From: Nageia nagi
Lineage: Eukaryota; Pinophyta
Assembly: GCA_050084985.1 (NCBI GenBank)
Contig: JBITNC010000002.1
Coordinates: forward strand, 10,292,001 to 10,356,000
Length of the DNA stretch: 64,000 nucleotides
Direction of reading: 5' to 3'
The notes under the pieces were generated by a model, which had not been told where the DNA came from, did no database searches, and was given only the letters and a program-made list of their open reading frames with translations. Numbering within the stretch: the first letter of the stretch is position 1; each line of letters begins with the position of its first letter. The position numbers and the translations under genes are program-made. Shown piece by piece: positions 33,036 to 45,930 of the stretch.

Positions 33036-35660
33036 TTATTTTCTTTATGCATATGTTGTAAATATTTAGATAAAGAGATTATAAGCTTTACAATGAACTA
33101 ATAAAAATAAATGAATTTAACAAATGGTAGTCAAAAGGATAAAAAATGTTCGCATGCCACTGGGAAGGAAAGGAATAAAGAAACAACCATAGTTTGAGAA
33201 GTCTAGATATTTGGGAGATAGAGCCATATCCAAACTCACAAAATTCACTTTCCAAGAAGCACAAAATATTCTTTGATTACCCATTAACATACATATGGAT
33301 CTAACCTTGAGGCATTATTCAGGTACATTTGATGGTTGGAAAATCTATGTTAAAGGAGAAAATCTTGAAATTTACCTACATAGGGCCATGTCTTTCCAAG
33401 GCTTTTATCATTATCATGACCAAGTACATAAAATAAATTTATTATGCTTGTATTGGCCTATTGCAACACCTAAACTCATACTTGATTGCACTTTTAATGA
33501 TTAGGTTTTAGATGTTGCATCTCAAGATCTGCAAAGCTTACATCCAATCATGACTTGGATGAATCAACTTGTAGGAGATTTATGTCATCAAAAATTAATA
33601 TATGATTTTTCTCCTTCATTTTTTTCTAAACCTAGGAAATAAAAAAGACTTAAAAGAAATATCAATAAATGATTTTCTTGAGTAAATTCAAGGTTCATAT
33701 CTCCTTTGTCTTGTGACCATTCTGAAAAAATAGTAATAACCAAAAGGTTAGAAGTTCCTAAAATAGTACATGTCTAGTTTGACTACTTTGGTCAAAATTT
33801 TACAAATAGATATAAAGGAGATGTTTACATGCAATTACTTTGGAAAACTCCTTCTGCACTTATGATCATTTACCTAAAGAAGTGCAATTAGTGATAGCCA
33901 TGAAATACTTTGAAAATCATACATCAAATGCATGGGATGTAAAACATAAATGGTTTAAATGTTACAATTGAAGTTAAGGCATAAGAAATGTGTATGGAAC
34001 AAGAATCTAAAATGAGTTCATTATAATGGATTCGTCTACATTGGCCTTACGATAAAACCAAAATTGTGATAGATTGTGTTAAATATATTCATATCAAATT
34101 TATGGGATATCTTGCTATTTTGACTTTAATTATTTCTGATCAAGTATTTTCATATATTACACCATCATTTCCAAAATATGAAACTGTATATAATTATAGT
34201 TCATTGTTCAATGATAATTATTTTACGAATAATCCTTTGAATGTCAAAGCACGATTTGAACGAATTAGTCAATGTCTAGATAAAATAAAATGAATTAAAA
34301 ATGTTAGCCAAGAACATTGTTCCAATATAATTGATAATAGGAGTTTTGGTGTTTCTATAGGGACACTCATTCCATACTTCTCATTGTGGACTTCTCCATT
34401 ACCATTGATTCCACCATCTCCTATTTCACTACCTCCTACATACATATCTTCCTTTTTTATGCTTCCTAAGGTACATACTAAAGCTTTAACTTCATTTATG
34501 TAAACTAAGAGAGTCATTAAGAAGTTTACACCAAAAACTAAACCATCAATCCCACCACTCATTTCATATCCTATTCATTCCTAACCATATATTCTAGGGC
34601 AAGGTCCTCTTCACCTTTGATTGAGTTCTCCTTACTATTACTTCTTAGATCATGAGTGTGGGGTTATTCGTAGGAAAACTATTCACCAACATCATTCAAA
34701 GGTTGTAAATCACTTTGCGTTGTAAAAAATTGTAAAAAGAAAAATGAAATAACATAAAAAATAACAAAAGTATTGAAAAAATAAATAGAAATATGTATCT
34801 TGTATATATGTGTGTGTTGTATATATATTAATTGATCTTTGCATGCCTATTAATTATCTTCATGCAAATAAAAGCTTTATATATGTTGTGTCTTTATAAA
34901 CCTTATGCATTTTTTGAAATTTGCATTTAATATTGCAGGTGGCTGATTATATTCCAAACACAAGCATCATGAGTCATTCTCATTATGTTTCTAGACCAAC
35001 CAATCAAGAGGTAGCCTGTCCATATCATATTCTGCCTACTCCTTGGGAACTATCTTCCCTTTATATTCCATGTTCACCTTGTACATTCTTGAGCGATCAT
35101 ATAAAGAGTCAAGTCCTATCATTAGATGTAGATATAGACTGGTTTTTTGAGTTATCTGATAGTGTTTAATATAAGATTTTATCTATGGCAGCATTATCAA
35201 TTTTGTTTGATAAATCTAATCATTCTTATAATATTCTAAAAGATTCCTTTTGGGTGAGCATGTATATTGATCATGTACCATGTTGGGGAACTTACATGAT
35301 TTATGGTATACCTAATGAAGAGTTTATCTAAAACCTCATTTACCTATTTTCTATACCAGATTTCATATGGAGGATTATGATTAATGCTCATGTCAATCCA
35401 TTTATTTGTATGCTCATTAAATTTTATGATCCATCACCCTTGCATCCTCAAGAATCTTTTGATAAACTCACCAATGCCAATGTAATATCCATAAACATTT
35501 TTTATTGGGATGTCATGTTTTATATGTCTATCACTTGTCATGCCACACATTTTTTTATTCATAATGTTATTCATAATTGTTATCATTTTCATCTCATCTC
35601 TCATAGTCATTTACTGCAAACCCTCACCCAACATGGAATCCATCATCATGTATAAGTAGA
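33036..35660 (+). other. Coding-like relics of unknown function downstream of Tat pol
   Basis: Several plus-strand stretches have protein-like composition: 33295-33504 (GTFDGWKIYVKGENLEIYLHR), 34066-34293, 34921-35169 and 35377-35655. The first two share a short related segment (LYWPIATPKLILDC and LHWPYDKTKIVIDC), so one unit may be duplicated. I do not recognise the family. They could be the extra region that many Tat elements carry between pol and the 3' LTR. Confidence 0.4.
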
Positions 35661-37339
35661 TGACTAAATTTTTTTTATAAAAAACTAAAATGTATATGTA
35701 CATATCTATTTATATACATATACACTTAGAAAATTCTTTTTGAAGCCTCTAGGCTATTGGGTTGCATTGCTCGATGTGTTCATACCATACCATTATGTCC
35801 ATCTCATTCACTGCCTACATCATCGTAAAACTATTAAGTGAGAAAAATGATAATTATAGTAATTTATCAAGATATACATATGCACTATACATATATCTAC
35901 ATATCCTTTGTTTATATAACTATACATATAAATAAAGAAGTAGATTATGGGTATAACATTCATATTCTATTTTGTCAAAATATCTTTCGCAAGGTTTCTA
36001 AAACTTTGGATGATAAACAAACATAATCTTGATACATTTTTAGAATATTATGAACTCATACACTTTTACTCATTCTAAATCTTAAAACAATAAAAAATTT
36101 GATATTTCTTTAACTTAATTTTGAGTGATTTTTCATCCTATTATTTCACTTCATCTTGAACCCAAGAGATAGGATAGAAAGAAAAATATAGGAAGAAAAA
36201 CTATATAGATAGATAAAAGATTAAAAAAAAAGAGAGAGAAAAAGAAAAGTAGAATTCTTGGGTGATTAAAATATTCTCTATCAGGGCTATGGATGTCTAA
36301 TTGGCAATAGAGCAAGGTTGTAATGGGATCTAAGGGTTAGTCTTCATCGAGACTATGGACGCTTGTCTAGCAATGAGGTATACATTACAAAGAGGTGACA
36401 TGTCCATTCTCTATGGTGGACCTTCGGATGTTTCACATGAATGAATTAGTTTACATATTTTATGCTCTTGAAATATTAAATTAGCGAGTGTCAAGAGAAG
36501 AAAATTAACATCATTGCACACACACTAGTTCATAATAAACTTAAGAATATCATAACTTTATTTAATATCATCATTAGTAAATGAAATTGAAATAAAAGAT
36601 TATTTGATGAAATTAATGTGAATATATTATTCATGATACTCCTTTATTATATTATACATTTATTTCATTCCATGATACATATATATAATAACTATAATCT
36701 TGGTAAGTTAATTAGGATGTTATATTTGACATGCAAATAGTTATATCATCCATTCATATTCACTTATCTATAAGTGTACATTCATAGCACCATACATTCA
36801 TACATTTATCCATTTTTATGTTCATACCATTTTATATATATACATTATCCCATGTGTATAAGTAGCCAAGAAAATGAAAAATGATGATATTTGATTATGT
36901 ACTACTATAAATAAAATATTGTCCATAATATAACAAATAATGATAGTGATCCATAACAAATTAAATGATTGCATCATATGGGAACCATTCATCCATTGAA
37001 ACATTAGATATTATTATTATCATGCAACACAACATAAATTAACATCAATAATCCATCATCATGATATATAGTGTTAAAATTAAACATAAGGCTAAAATCA
37101 TCATTCATAACATAACACATGATGATATCAAAATAACAACTCATCAAAATATTACCACAAACATGAGTATCCAAATATATCATCACATATGTATATATCA
37201 AAAAAACAATCATTGTGTTCATCACCTAAGCATCCGTACCATACCAATCATGATCACCATGATAAAAAATGGGTATAATATATCATCCATCAATGAATAT
37301 AAGTCTACAAAATCATATCAAATGATAATAACAAAATGA
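35661..37339. other. AT-rich DNA with low-complexity purine tract
   Basis: AT-rich with a GA-rich run at about 36180-36250 and a loosely repeated segment at 36270-36440 (ctatgga...agcaatgag). Short ORFs rich in Ile/His/Tyr come from AT composition. No gene was recognised. Confidence 0.5.
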
Positions 37340-40040
37340 AATAACAAAAAAGTACTAATGGTAAATCCTTAAGGGCATCCTCATACTCACTTCCCTCACC
37401 ATCATCTTGGCCACTGATCTCAATGACCTCTTAACCTCTTTGTAATAATGGGCTACTTCTCCCTTGCCTAACTGCTTGAATCTCTAAAGACCTAGGACTG
37501 TAATAATATGAAGTAGAAGTAACACTCTTATTAGAAGATGTTGCAAGCCTTCCTCTACCCGCTCCTACACTAATACTCCTTGTGCCTTGCTGGCTATAGT
37601 AGCTAGGAGTGTACCAATGTATAAAAGAATATAACCTAGAGGAGGAAGTGAATACTCCAAACTGGGCCTAAAATTAGGAATGCCTACTAGCCATATGTTA
37701 ACTATCCTATGATAATAGTCCCTATGTCTATAAATATCTCTAAAAAAAGTAGAAGAGTGCTTCTCTGTACCAATTGTAACATCCTCTACTCCTACCTATT
37801 GCTATAGTTTTTGCACCATGGCTCATGCCCTATCCCTCTCCTCCATGTATTTATCTTAATTCACCCTGTATCTAATCCTATCCTCCTTTGAGTGCCTAAT
37901 ATATTGAATTTACGCATGTAAAGACTCATTATCTTGATGAGATTGATCAAGTAATGATCGTGACTACCAAAGTAAAAACTTGAGCTCCTTAATCTCACCC
38001 AATAATGAGTCATGGATTTGTGTCTCTAGAACTAGTCTATCCTCACTTGGAGCTCCCTCACCTATGCTAATCTCCTCTGTAGCTAGAACCTCCATATTTG
38101 GTATAGCCATTGTAGGATCCACCTTAATGTCCTTCTTTCCCTCCACATTAGGTCCCTACACACTAGGATCCTCTACACATCATCTCACCTAATGACCCTT
38201 GTTTCCCTCATCAGCCTCCTCTAGCTCAACTTGCCACCAAGTAGCAAAAACCTTAGTAACCTTAACATCATTTGCATAAACCTCCTCATTTGAAGCCTTG
38301 TAGCTTGAAGGATCAGGCTTTGCATAAACCAAGGGCTCAAGACCCTCTACTAGAAGGGTTCCCTCTCCCTGATACCTAATGGGATCTAGAGAAATATCTT
38401 GTATGAACCTAAATTATCATTTGATGTTGTCAAACTAAAAATAATCCAAAAAATCAATCCATCGACCATTGAGGACTCTCACTTGTCTATTATTGGTAAG
38501 CTCAACCTCAAGCTCATACCATACTGGATATAAATAATATGAAAAAAACCTAACATGATTAGGAACGAGTTAACTTAGCATGTCTCAGTAGAACCCCACA
38601 TCTCGATAAACTCCATCTATAGGAAGAATGTAGAAATCCTCCCTCCATCACATAATCCCTACAAGATACTTTGCATGTGTAGTAAAAATAAGAACAAGAA
38701 GTCCATGAGGGTATTGCATAAAAATATGCTCATAATATCACACCTATAAAGTGATTGTAATAGTAAATGAGGTCCTTTGATCCTAAGAATAAAAGAAAAG
38801 CTCCCAATAACATTGTACCAGCAAAGTAGGAGCCCAAGTAAAGATGGTACCATACTGCATCATATCTTCCACTACTGGAGTAATGACTAAGAAAACCTAC
38901 CATTGTCTATATCATGTAATGCATAACATTAGATAAATCCCATAAAAAATGAGAACCTAATACTCCCCTACTATTTGTCATCCTTGTACTATGTTGGAAT
39001 GTATAATGCATTATTGTAAAGGTTATGTAATAATATTTTATGTAAGTTCACTAATACTGAAGGGTATCATTTGATACCTTAAGTATTTAAGTGAATATGA
39101 TAATGTTACTTGTCCTACACTCCATGTCATGAGCATGCCCCTTGGGTAAAAGGATGTGCATGTCATGTTTTTGTACATTGGATAAAAGGGTGATCCAAAG
39201 AGGGATTTTGACCTATAAATAGAAGGCTCCCTTTTTGTGATCACACACCAATTATGGAGTAAAGTTATGCTATAGGATAGTGGTTAAGAGAAAAGAGTAG
39301 GAGGATTGTAAGAGTTCATATTTGTTAAGAAGAGAGATCTAGTTAGTGGATGTACTCCTAGTTGGAGGAACCACTTACATCTTGTGTTATCTTTTTGATA
39401 TTGCTTTGTGTGATAGTTATATGTGAATTGAGAGCTTTCATGTGATCTTGGTAGTTTAGAGTTGTTCATGTTATAGTTCAATTCTTTCAACTTGATCCCA
39501 CATGAGTTAATCTTAGACATGATCGTATCAACCCGATAAACCCCATAAAAATAACCAATGGTTGGTCTCACATCATATCAGTCAATGAAATGTTGAATCC
39601 TTTAACCTTGGATGGGTAATTGGTATAAGTGATGAATATCTTCCATAGTAATCATCATCTCCCTTGTTGGGAGATGGAAAGTAGATGTAGTGGAGTCCCA
39701 TCTCTCAAGCAAAGTGGCCATGAGAGGGTAATCCCAATGAATGTGACCCATGTAGGGTCCAACATCAAAACCCACACTGAAGAAACATGTGTTCCATGGT
39801 GGTATCAAAAACATGACCCTCCTGAAGGATCATGGGATAACAACCCCTAGGGTTGAACATAGCTTGAACCTAGAATAAAAAAATTAACTAACTAAAAAAA
39901 AATTAACTCTAACTACCAAACCCTGATGACCTAATAGCCAGGTCATAAATTCATGAGCATATTTAGTTGGATGTTGATGACCTTGAAACCCTTCGATCCT
40001 AGCTAGTGACCATGGTTGAGGTGCCCAAAAAAGGGTAAAA
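37340..40040 (-). pseudogene. Decayed plant mobile domain (PMD) reading frame, split by a solo LTR
   Basis: On the minus strand, 39814-39602 reads LLERWDSTTSTFHLPTREM, then MITMEDIHHLYQLPIQG. This matches the core of the plant mobile domain (family pattern LxERWRPxTxTFHLPxGExTITLEDVxxxLGLPIxG). Upstream frames to about 40040 are also coding-like. The frame continues (GYFYGVYRV near 39550), is cut by a solo LTR at 38992-39489, and resumes as decayed sequence to about 38350. An acidic, coiled-coil-like C-terminal part (38146-37964 open) runs to about 37340. PMD occurs in MAIN/MAIL host proteins and, more often, in MULE and Gypsy elements. The antisense position next to a Tat pol suggests transposon origin. 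Confidence 0.7.
38992..39489 (+). mobile_element. Solo LTR of the Copia-1 family inside the PMD relic
   Basis: A 498-bp LTR, TGTTGGAATG...TTTCA, with TATA box at 39214-39221 and the 51-bp-type hairpin near its start. Flanks are tacta and acttg, so no clean 5-bp TSD is left. This could mean a mutated duplication or recombination between two different elements. Confidence 0.85.
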
Positions 40041-40859
40041 TTTAAAAAATGAGCCAAAAGCTAAATTCTAAACAGATGAAAGGGGGTTAAAAATGAAATT
40101 AATGATCCCTACATATTTATATTTTTGAATTAGGCCTTAAAAATAACAAATTTGATAAAAAAAAATAAAAAAGAGTTTTAAAACCCTACCTCCTCTCTGA
40201 TTGGTCATCTCTGGATAGCTGGTCTCCTCATCAGTAGCATGCTAGCTTACGAAAGGTGACGGGGTAAGAAAATAGATGGCCCATGATAGGAAAAAGAAAT
40301 AAGTCAATGAAAGCATCTAAGAACAAAAAAAAATAAATGAGAAAATGATAACTCATTTTATCTTTTTATTTTAATCGTGATTTGGAGCATCAATGATTTT
40401 AAATCAAACTTCGACAACTTACATGGGATGCCAACGATTAGTCTCAGTTGCTAGTGACCCATAAAATTATACAAATATTCAAAAGAAAAAAAATTACAAA
40501 ATTAAAAAAGATGAATAAAATATTTAATCCCTTCTTATAGAAAAGGTAAATACAAATATATGCATGTATACCAAGTGTATATTTAAAAATCTTCTTAAAA
40601 AACATTATCATTAATCATTGATAAGGTAATAAAAATACATCAAAACAAATAATACTCTCACTTGTTAAAATAGCCTAAGTCACATTTTAAAAGAAATTAA
40701 ATTTCATGAGTAGTTCAAATTCAAAAAATCAAACATGATTAACAAACGTGATATGACCTTTTGTGTAAGATCATCATGTACCCTTGCTGAAAGGATAAAA
40801 GCCAACAAAATCAAACCAACTATATATACAAGAACCATAATTTATTTCATAATAGCTTC
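40041..40859. other. AT-rich DNA, no gene recognised
   Basis: Some minus-strand open sequence near 40200-40260 may belong to the PMD relic; otherwise nothing is recognised. Confidence 0.45.
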
Positions 40860-41906
40860 GATATAATAATATTTCATACCTTCTTATGGATGTCAACTAG
40901 TTTCATTGCTAGGTTTCTTTGATCAAGAGTAAGTTTCATAACTTTTCATCTTACATGATCTCTAACCCTTTTGAGATTCAACCTTGCTTGTTGGAGCACT
41001 TTCTTCTCACTCTAGCCTTCACTAAATTCATATTTCAGATTTGTTATTATTCTTTTTTTGTTGCAAAAATACAAATTATGACAAATTAGTTTTAGTCTCT
41101 TGAAATATTTAATATAAAAAAGTCAAACATACATACCAAAAAAATGATACAAATAATAAAAATAAATATATACCAAAATCATCTTAGTTCTTCCACACCT
41201 TATCAAGGGTTTCTACAAATTTTAGTATTATAGCATTCTAATTGATTTGTAAAAAAGTGAACCTAAAAAATAGTTGAAATCATGCTAGTAAATTAATATA
41301 TTTCTAATCAATATGTAAATTTATATTGTTCAAACATATACTATTACCATTTTCATCTTTTAGGACCTCTCCATTTGATCTCATAAAAATTTAAAGAATT
41401 CTGGATCCTTGAGTCATCGTCAACATAGATTGTTGATTTACTAACTCTACACATACATATATTGCACGAATCACATCATAATATGATTCAAAATATAAAT
41501 TAAAATATTTTTTCATTACTTATTAATAAATTAACTAATTATAAAGAATTACCTGAAGGAGCAATGTCCTATCTCTGCAATGTGGTAACACCACCTTCTT
41601 CTCTAGCCTCCTCACACCCAAACATTATAATCAATTTATCATGGCTAAATATACATTTATCCATTTCTACAACCCCCTTTAACCTCTTTGTTTGTTCAAA
41701 AAATTAAATAAATAAATGATTGTATATACTACTTAATGAAATATTTATAGTATTATTGGATCCTATGTTGATACTACATAATACATATGGATTCTTACAA
41801 GTGCTTTTTTAGTTTTTATAATTTCATATTAATCTATATCTGCAACCTATTCTTTTGATTTCTTTCTCTTATCTTGATCTTTGTCACCCTTCTTTCGACG
41901 CCCCAT
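40860..41906 (-). pseudogene. Possible decayed multi-exon gene of unknown family
   Basis: Minus strand. An ATG at 41906 opens MGRRKKGDKDQDKRKKSKE and hits a TAG. About 190 bases on, a segment reads HDKLIIMFGCEEAREEGGV and ends at a donor-like /GTAATTC at 41552. A later segment follows an acceptor-like TGTGTAG near 41450 (TMTQGSRIL, RSNGEVLKDENGN). Another reads KVLQQARLNLKRVRDHV, then LTLDQRNLAMKLVDIHKK, and ends at /GTATGAAA near 40882. Alternating coding-like blocks and AT-rich introns with plausible borders suggest an old spliced gene, perhaps a transposon's accessory gene. I do not recognise it. Confidence 0.35.
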
Positions 41907-42830
41907 ATATGGTCAATGGTGATCACTATAAGAAAGTAAATAAAAGTTTATTGATGTTAATATTATAGAATAAAAAACACATATCTAATTTCCATTCTAC
42001 TATTATTTGCCAAAATATATCCACAACATCAATGAATGAACTACTTGATATGCATACAAAAGCAACAAATTTTAGGTATACAACAAATTAAATTTCCATT
42101 CATGATAATTGATAATTAAGTCAACCAAGGACTCCAAAATATCTAGGAATACAACAAAATTTCCATACTAGTATACATGAGTGGAAATTATGACTATGGA
42201 GAATATTTTAAAGTTTTTGTATAAGGAGTGTTTCTTTCCTAGTTTAGGACAATGATTACATATTTGAAACATTATAATTTTATTATTCAAGTATACTTTC
42301 CTAGTTTAAGATAATGATTTTAAAACTTAGGAGAAAAGTTATACATTTCAACTAATGTGATCAAATGTGATACTAGTGAGTTCCCTATACAAGATCTTAT
42401 TGATCAAAGTTCAACACTCTACATCTAAGTTCAAAATATGTGGGGAAATTATAAAAAGAGTGAGTGTATACTTGTCTTTATGTTGAACTAAGAGTCATTT
42501 TCAACTACTAATACTCACTTGTTTACATGAAAGCAAATTCTTTTAGAGGATACTATTAACTCTCCCATCTTTATGTTGACCTTTAACACCTATTACAAGT
42601 AGGAATAATTTGTAGATATTAATAGATCATTAGAATAATGCTTCATGCATGGTTAATAGAGTTCCACATTATCATTTTTCACCTAAATACCTTTCTTGAT
42701 GTTTTCAACATTATCACTCACACCCTATTAGGCATCCTCCATTCTCACATTGACAATGCCCTTTATTGAATATCCTTAATGACCTTTAAACTAGTTATGA
42801 AACTCTTTCTTCTAAGTTCTTGGTCATTTA
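41907..42830. other. AT-rich DNA, no gene recognised
   Basis: No readable protein and no repeat structure. It is the left flank of the TRIM-like element. Confidence 0.5.
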
Positions 42831-43299
42831 TGATGCATCTGCAACACTTTCTTTATGTAGCATAATAATACCCAAACTTCCAAAGGGCATAAATTTTGAT
42901 CCAAATATCATTTTGAGCTCTTTTTTTTAAATCACGTAGAATTTAAAATCTACAAGATTGCAACATATCCCATTGGAGACAATTTCAAAGCCTAAAACAT
43001 TTGTCATACAGACCAAATTTTGCTTTTACTTTTAGTTCTATTTTTAGAATAATTACATGTATTGAGTAATGGATGCATGGCTCCATTTTGGACCTCATAT
43101 AAGCTATATTTTAGGCTTTTCTAAAATTAGAAAGGAAGAAAGAGATGCTTTATAAAAACTTATTGTAATCTTTTTGAGGGATCAATGTAGATTCAGAAGA
43201 ATAAATAATTCTTCTTATGAATTTGATTCTTCCATTGATTTACTTGTGTTTTGTGAATCAATTTTGGAGATCTATTTTAGTCTCTTGTAGGAATCTACA
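42831..43299 (+). repeat. TRIM 5' LTR
   Basis: TG...CA, 469 bp, followed by the tRNA-Met type PBS. Confidence 0.82.
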
Positions 43300-43757
43300 T
43301 TATTTGTTACCAGAGCTAGTTGATCTTGTTAGATAAAAGATTGGATTTGGATCACCATGGAAGGGAAGTAGATAAATAAGTGACATGAGCAATTACATTC
43401 AAAAGATACTATGAAGAGTATAAAGTTTGAATGCAGATGTCTCATGGAGGAGGCAAAACTTTTATGCTTCAAGGTTGAGTACCTTGAGGATAAGAAGATA
43501 AAAACAAGAGCTTGGTTGACACCTTGTATTAGAAGTATGAATAAGATATAAAAGTCCCATGGAGAGAGAGGACTATGAGATTAACAGAGGAAAGTTTGGT
43601 TGATAAAGAAAAAGATTTTGAGAACCCTTATCGTTATATAGTTGCAGAGAAGCATATGGTTGTAGTTGAAAGTTTTGGGTTGGTGATCAAGAGTATGCCT
43701 AAGGATGAAGAATGAATTGAAGATATCCAAAAAACAAACAAGATATCAGAGGAGATC

Positions 43758-43988
43758 ATGGAAGATAAAATCAAATATGAGGATGTTAATTCAATTGAAG
43801 CTATAGAATTATCTTCTATTGTTATGGAGCTAATAAATGAAGCCATAGAGATGGATAATTTTTTTAAAGAGATATTAGAGATTGAATTAGGATATGAAAA
43901 TGTCATTTTAGATAGGGTGTTGGAGTTATTTGATTTAGCAATGGATGTCAAGGAAGAGGAAGATATAGAATTTCTTCTAGAACTATAA
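43758..43988 (+). other. Acidic open frame inside the TRIM
   Basis: A 76-codon Glu/Asp/Ile-rich frame (MEDKIKYEDVNSIEAIELSS...). It continues in coding-like sequence upstream and downstream with stops. It may be the rest of a gag-like or captured frame. No domain is recognised. Confidence 0.35.
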
Positions 43989-44324
43989 GTGAAGTACATG
44001 GATAATCATTTTGATGCTCAAAAGTATGGTCAGTTTATTGGCCAACAAAATTTTGATCAGGAATATGAGAGTGAAACATACTTGATGTTTTATTTCATGG
44101 GAATCAAGAAATAATTTTTCCAAAGGATGGCAAAGATGGAAAAAGATAGAAGCTCAACAGAGGATGAGGATCATAAGTGGATTCCATAATTCAAGATGTA
44201 GAGAGAAGAGTGCAAAGGCCAATTGGAAAAGAAGAAAGTTTAAAATGAAGGGTTTTTTCTAGGTATTTTCAATTTCTAAGATCAGTAGAACTTAAGGGCT
44301 GAGTTCTTTTCAACCAAAGGAGAA

Positions 44325-44713
44325 TGATGCATTTGCAATCTCTAGTTACACTTTTTTTATGCTATAGAATAATACCTCAACTTCCAAAGGGCATAACTTT
44401 TGATCCAGATATTATTTTGAGCCCATTTTTTTAAATTATGCAACATTTAAAAATTTACAATATTGTAACATCTCCCATGGGAGATAATTTTGAGGCCTGA
44501 AATATTTTTCATATAACCCAAATTTTGCATTTACTTTTAGTTCTATCTTTAGGTTCTATTTTTAGAATAATTGCATGTATTGAGTAATGGATGCATGGCA
44601 CCATTTTGGACCTCATTTAAGCTATATTTTAGGATTTTTTAAAATTATAAAGGAAGAAAGAGATGCTTTATAAAAGCTTATTGTAATGCTTTTAAGGGAT
44701 TAGTGTAGATTCA
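44325..44713 (+). repeat. TRIM 3' LTR (3'-truncated)
   Basis: Matches the first ~340 bases of the 5' LTR, with one short internal duplication (ttctatctttaggttctattttta), and then departs after gtagattca. Confidence 0.8.
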
Positions 44714-45479
44714 CTATAAATGTTGATTTAGAAGAGGAAAGAGGGTACTTAGAGCACCAAAATGGTTTAGCTCCCGTTTATGGATGGCAACTTGATGTTA
44801 TTGCATTGGTTAAGAATGATGAGTATAAGCACTCTATTCCAAATGATTTCTATCAAATCTGATAATTAATGATTAATAAGACCCTCTTGATCTCATGTTT
44901 AAATTTTTTGAAAGATGAAATTTTCTTATTTTCCAACCCCTATGACCTATATTTTTATCTATATACTTATTCACTCACTTTAATATTAAATTATATTTTC
45001 TCTCATATAATTTTTTTTTGAAAAAACTAAAAATAAAACTATCATATAACATACAAAAATAATAATTATAATCCATTGTAAGAAGTGATCTAACAATATC
45101 TTATATCAACAAACTAAAACTCCAAAATTTAAAAAGTTTCATATCAATTAAATCTATTTGATTTCTATTAAGGATCTCTTCTTGTGCATTTTATTCACTT
45201 TTTTTCAATGTTTTACCCATTCTCTATGTAAGGAAAATTAAGTGGATCCTTAAATAAGTTACTTATTTTTTCTTATATGTTCTCCATTCAAAGTCACACA
45301 TCTCAAAAATTTGATGGGACTTCTTAAAAGATGTGTAGCCAAGACATATTCCTTACATATCAAATCGAATCTTATTAGCCAATTAGCAAAATATGTTATT
45401 AATTGTTCATCATATTGGAGTGAGTGTATAATTGACTCCACATCAATCACATATCTTATCCCTTTATCCTAAATATTGA
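44714..45479. other. AT-rich DNA, no gene recognised
   Basis: No coding trace was assigned. Confidence 0.5.
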
Positions 45480-45930
45480 AGCATATTTTGGAGAACAAAA
45501 AGATGTTGAGGTTGACAAAGATGATTTAAATTATTTATCAATCATATAATAAATGGATGATGATTCTTACATGCTTATTAAAGAGACCATTTATGTCAAT
45601 TTCAATAGCCTTGGGAGCCCTCAAATAATTTAACTATCATAAGTGGATATCAAATGTGTTACCTATAATAAAAAGACTAGAAAAATTCATATTTGTATAA
45701 TACTAAAGTTGATGTCGATATCATTTTTTTAAATGGTTGAAAATATGAACAATGGGAAGGTGCTAGAGTTATTATTTTCTTATTGTAAGGAGTACCTACT
45801 CCTTTATCCTTCAAATTTACCTTCCTTTATCATATGAAACCTCAAGATTATCACCTACCTTTGAATGTCAAAAAGATTAAAAAAATTAGTGATTTTATAT
45901 TAATCTTTAACCAAGTCAAGTAAGACTATT
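45480..45930 (+). pseudogene. Collapsed second Gypsy/Tat relic
   Basis: Three short pieces line up with the pol at 28.4-33 kb: SYMLIKETIYVNFNSLGSPQ (45568 on, against SYMLIEETIKVEL), KKTRKIHICII (45683, against KKSNGKIHICM), and an archaeal-like RNase H run. The last reads DVDIIFLNG...GVPTPLSFKFTF, then KKISDFILIFNQVK, to 45920. Hundreds of codons between the pieces are deleted, so about 3 kb of pol has shrunk to 450 bases. Confidence 0.65.

Larger units (their letters stand above)
42831..44713 (+). mobile_element. TRIM-like non-autonomous LTR retrotransposon
   Basis: Two diverged direct repeats, 42831-43299 (TGATGCATCT...CTACA, 469 bp) and 44325-44713 (TGATGCATTTGC...GTAGATTCA), enclose only 1025 bp. 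The first repeat is followed by a PBS (ttgttaccagagc, 43304-43316). The second is preceded by a purine tract (ccaaaggagaa, to 44324). The internal region has no pol. The right LTR lacks the last part of the left LTR after GTAGATTCA. LTR differences are many, so the element is old. Confidence 0.82.

Noticed and set aside
44726-44730. attta at 42826-42830 and 44726-44730 as the TSD of the TRIM
   Set aside because: The right position does not follow a CA end and attta is common in this DNA.
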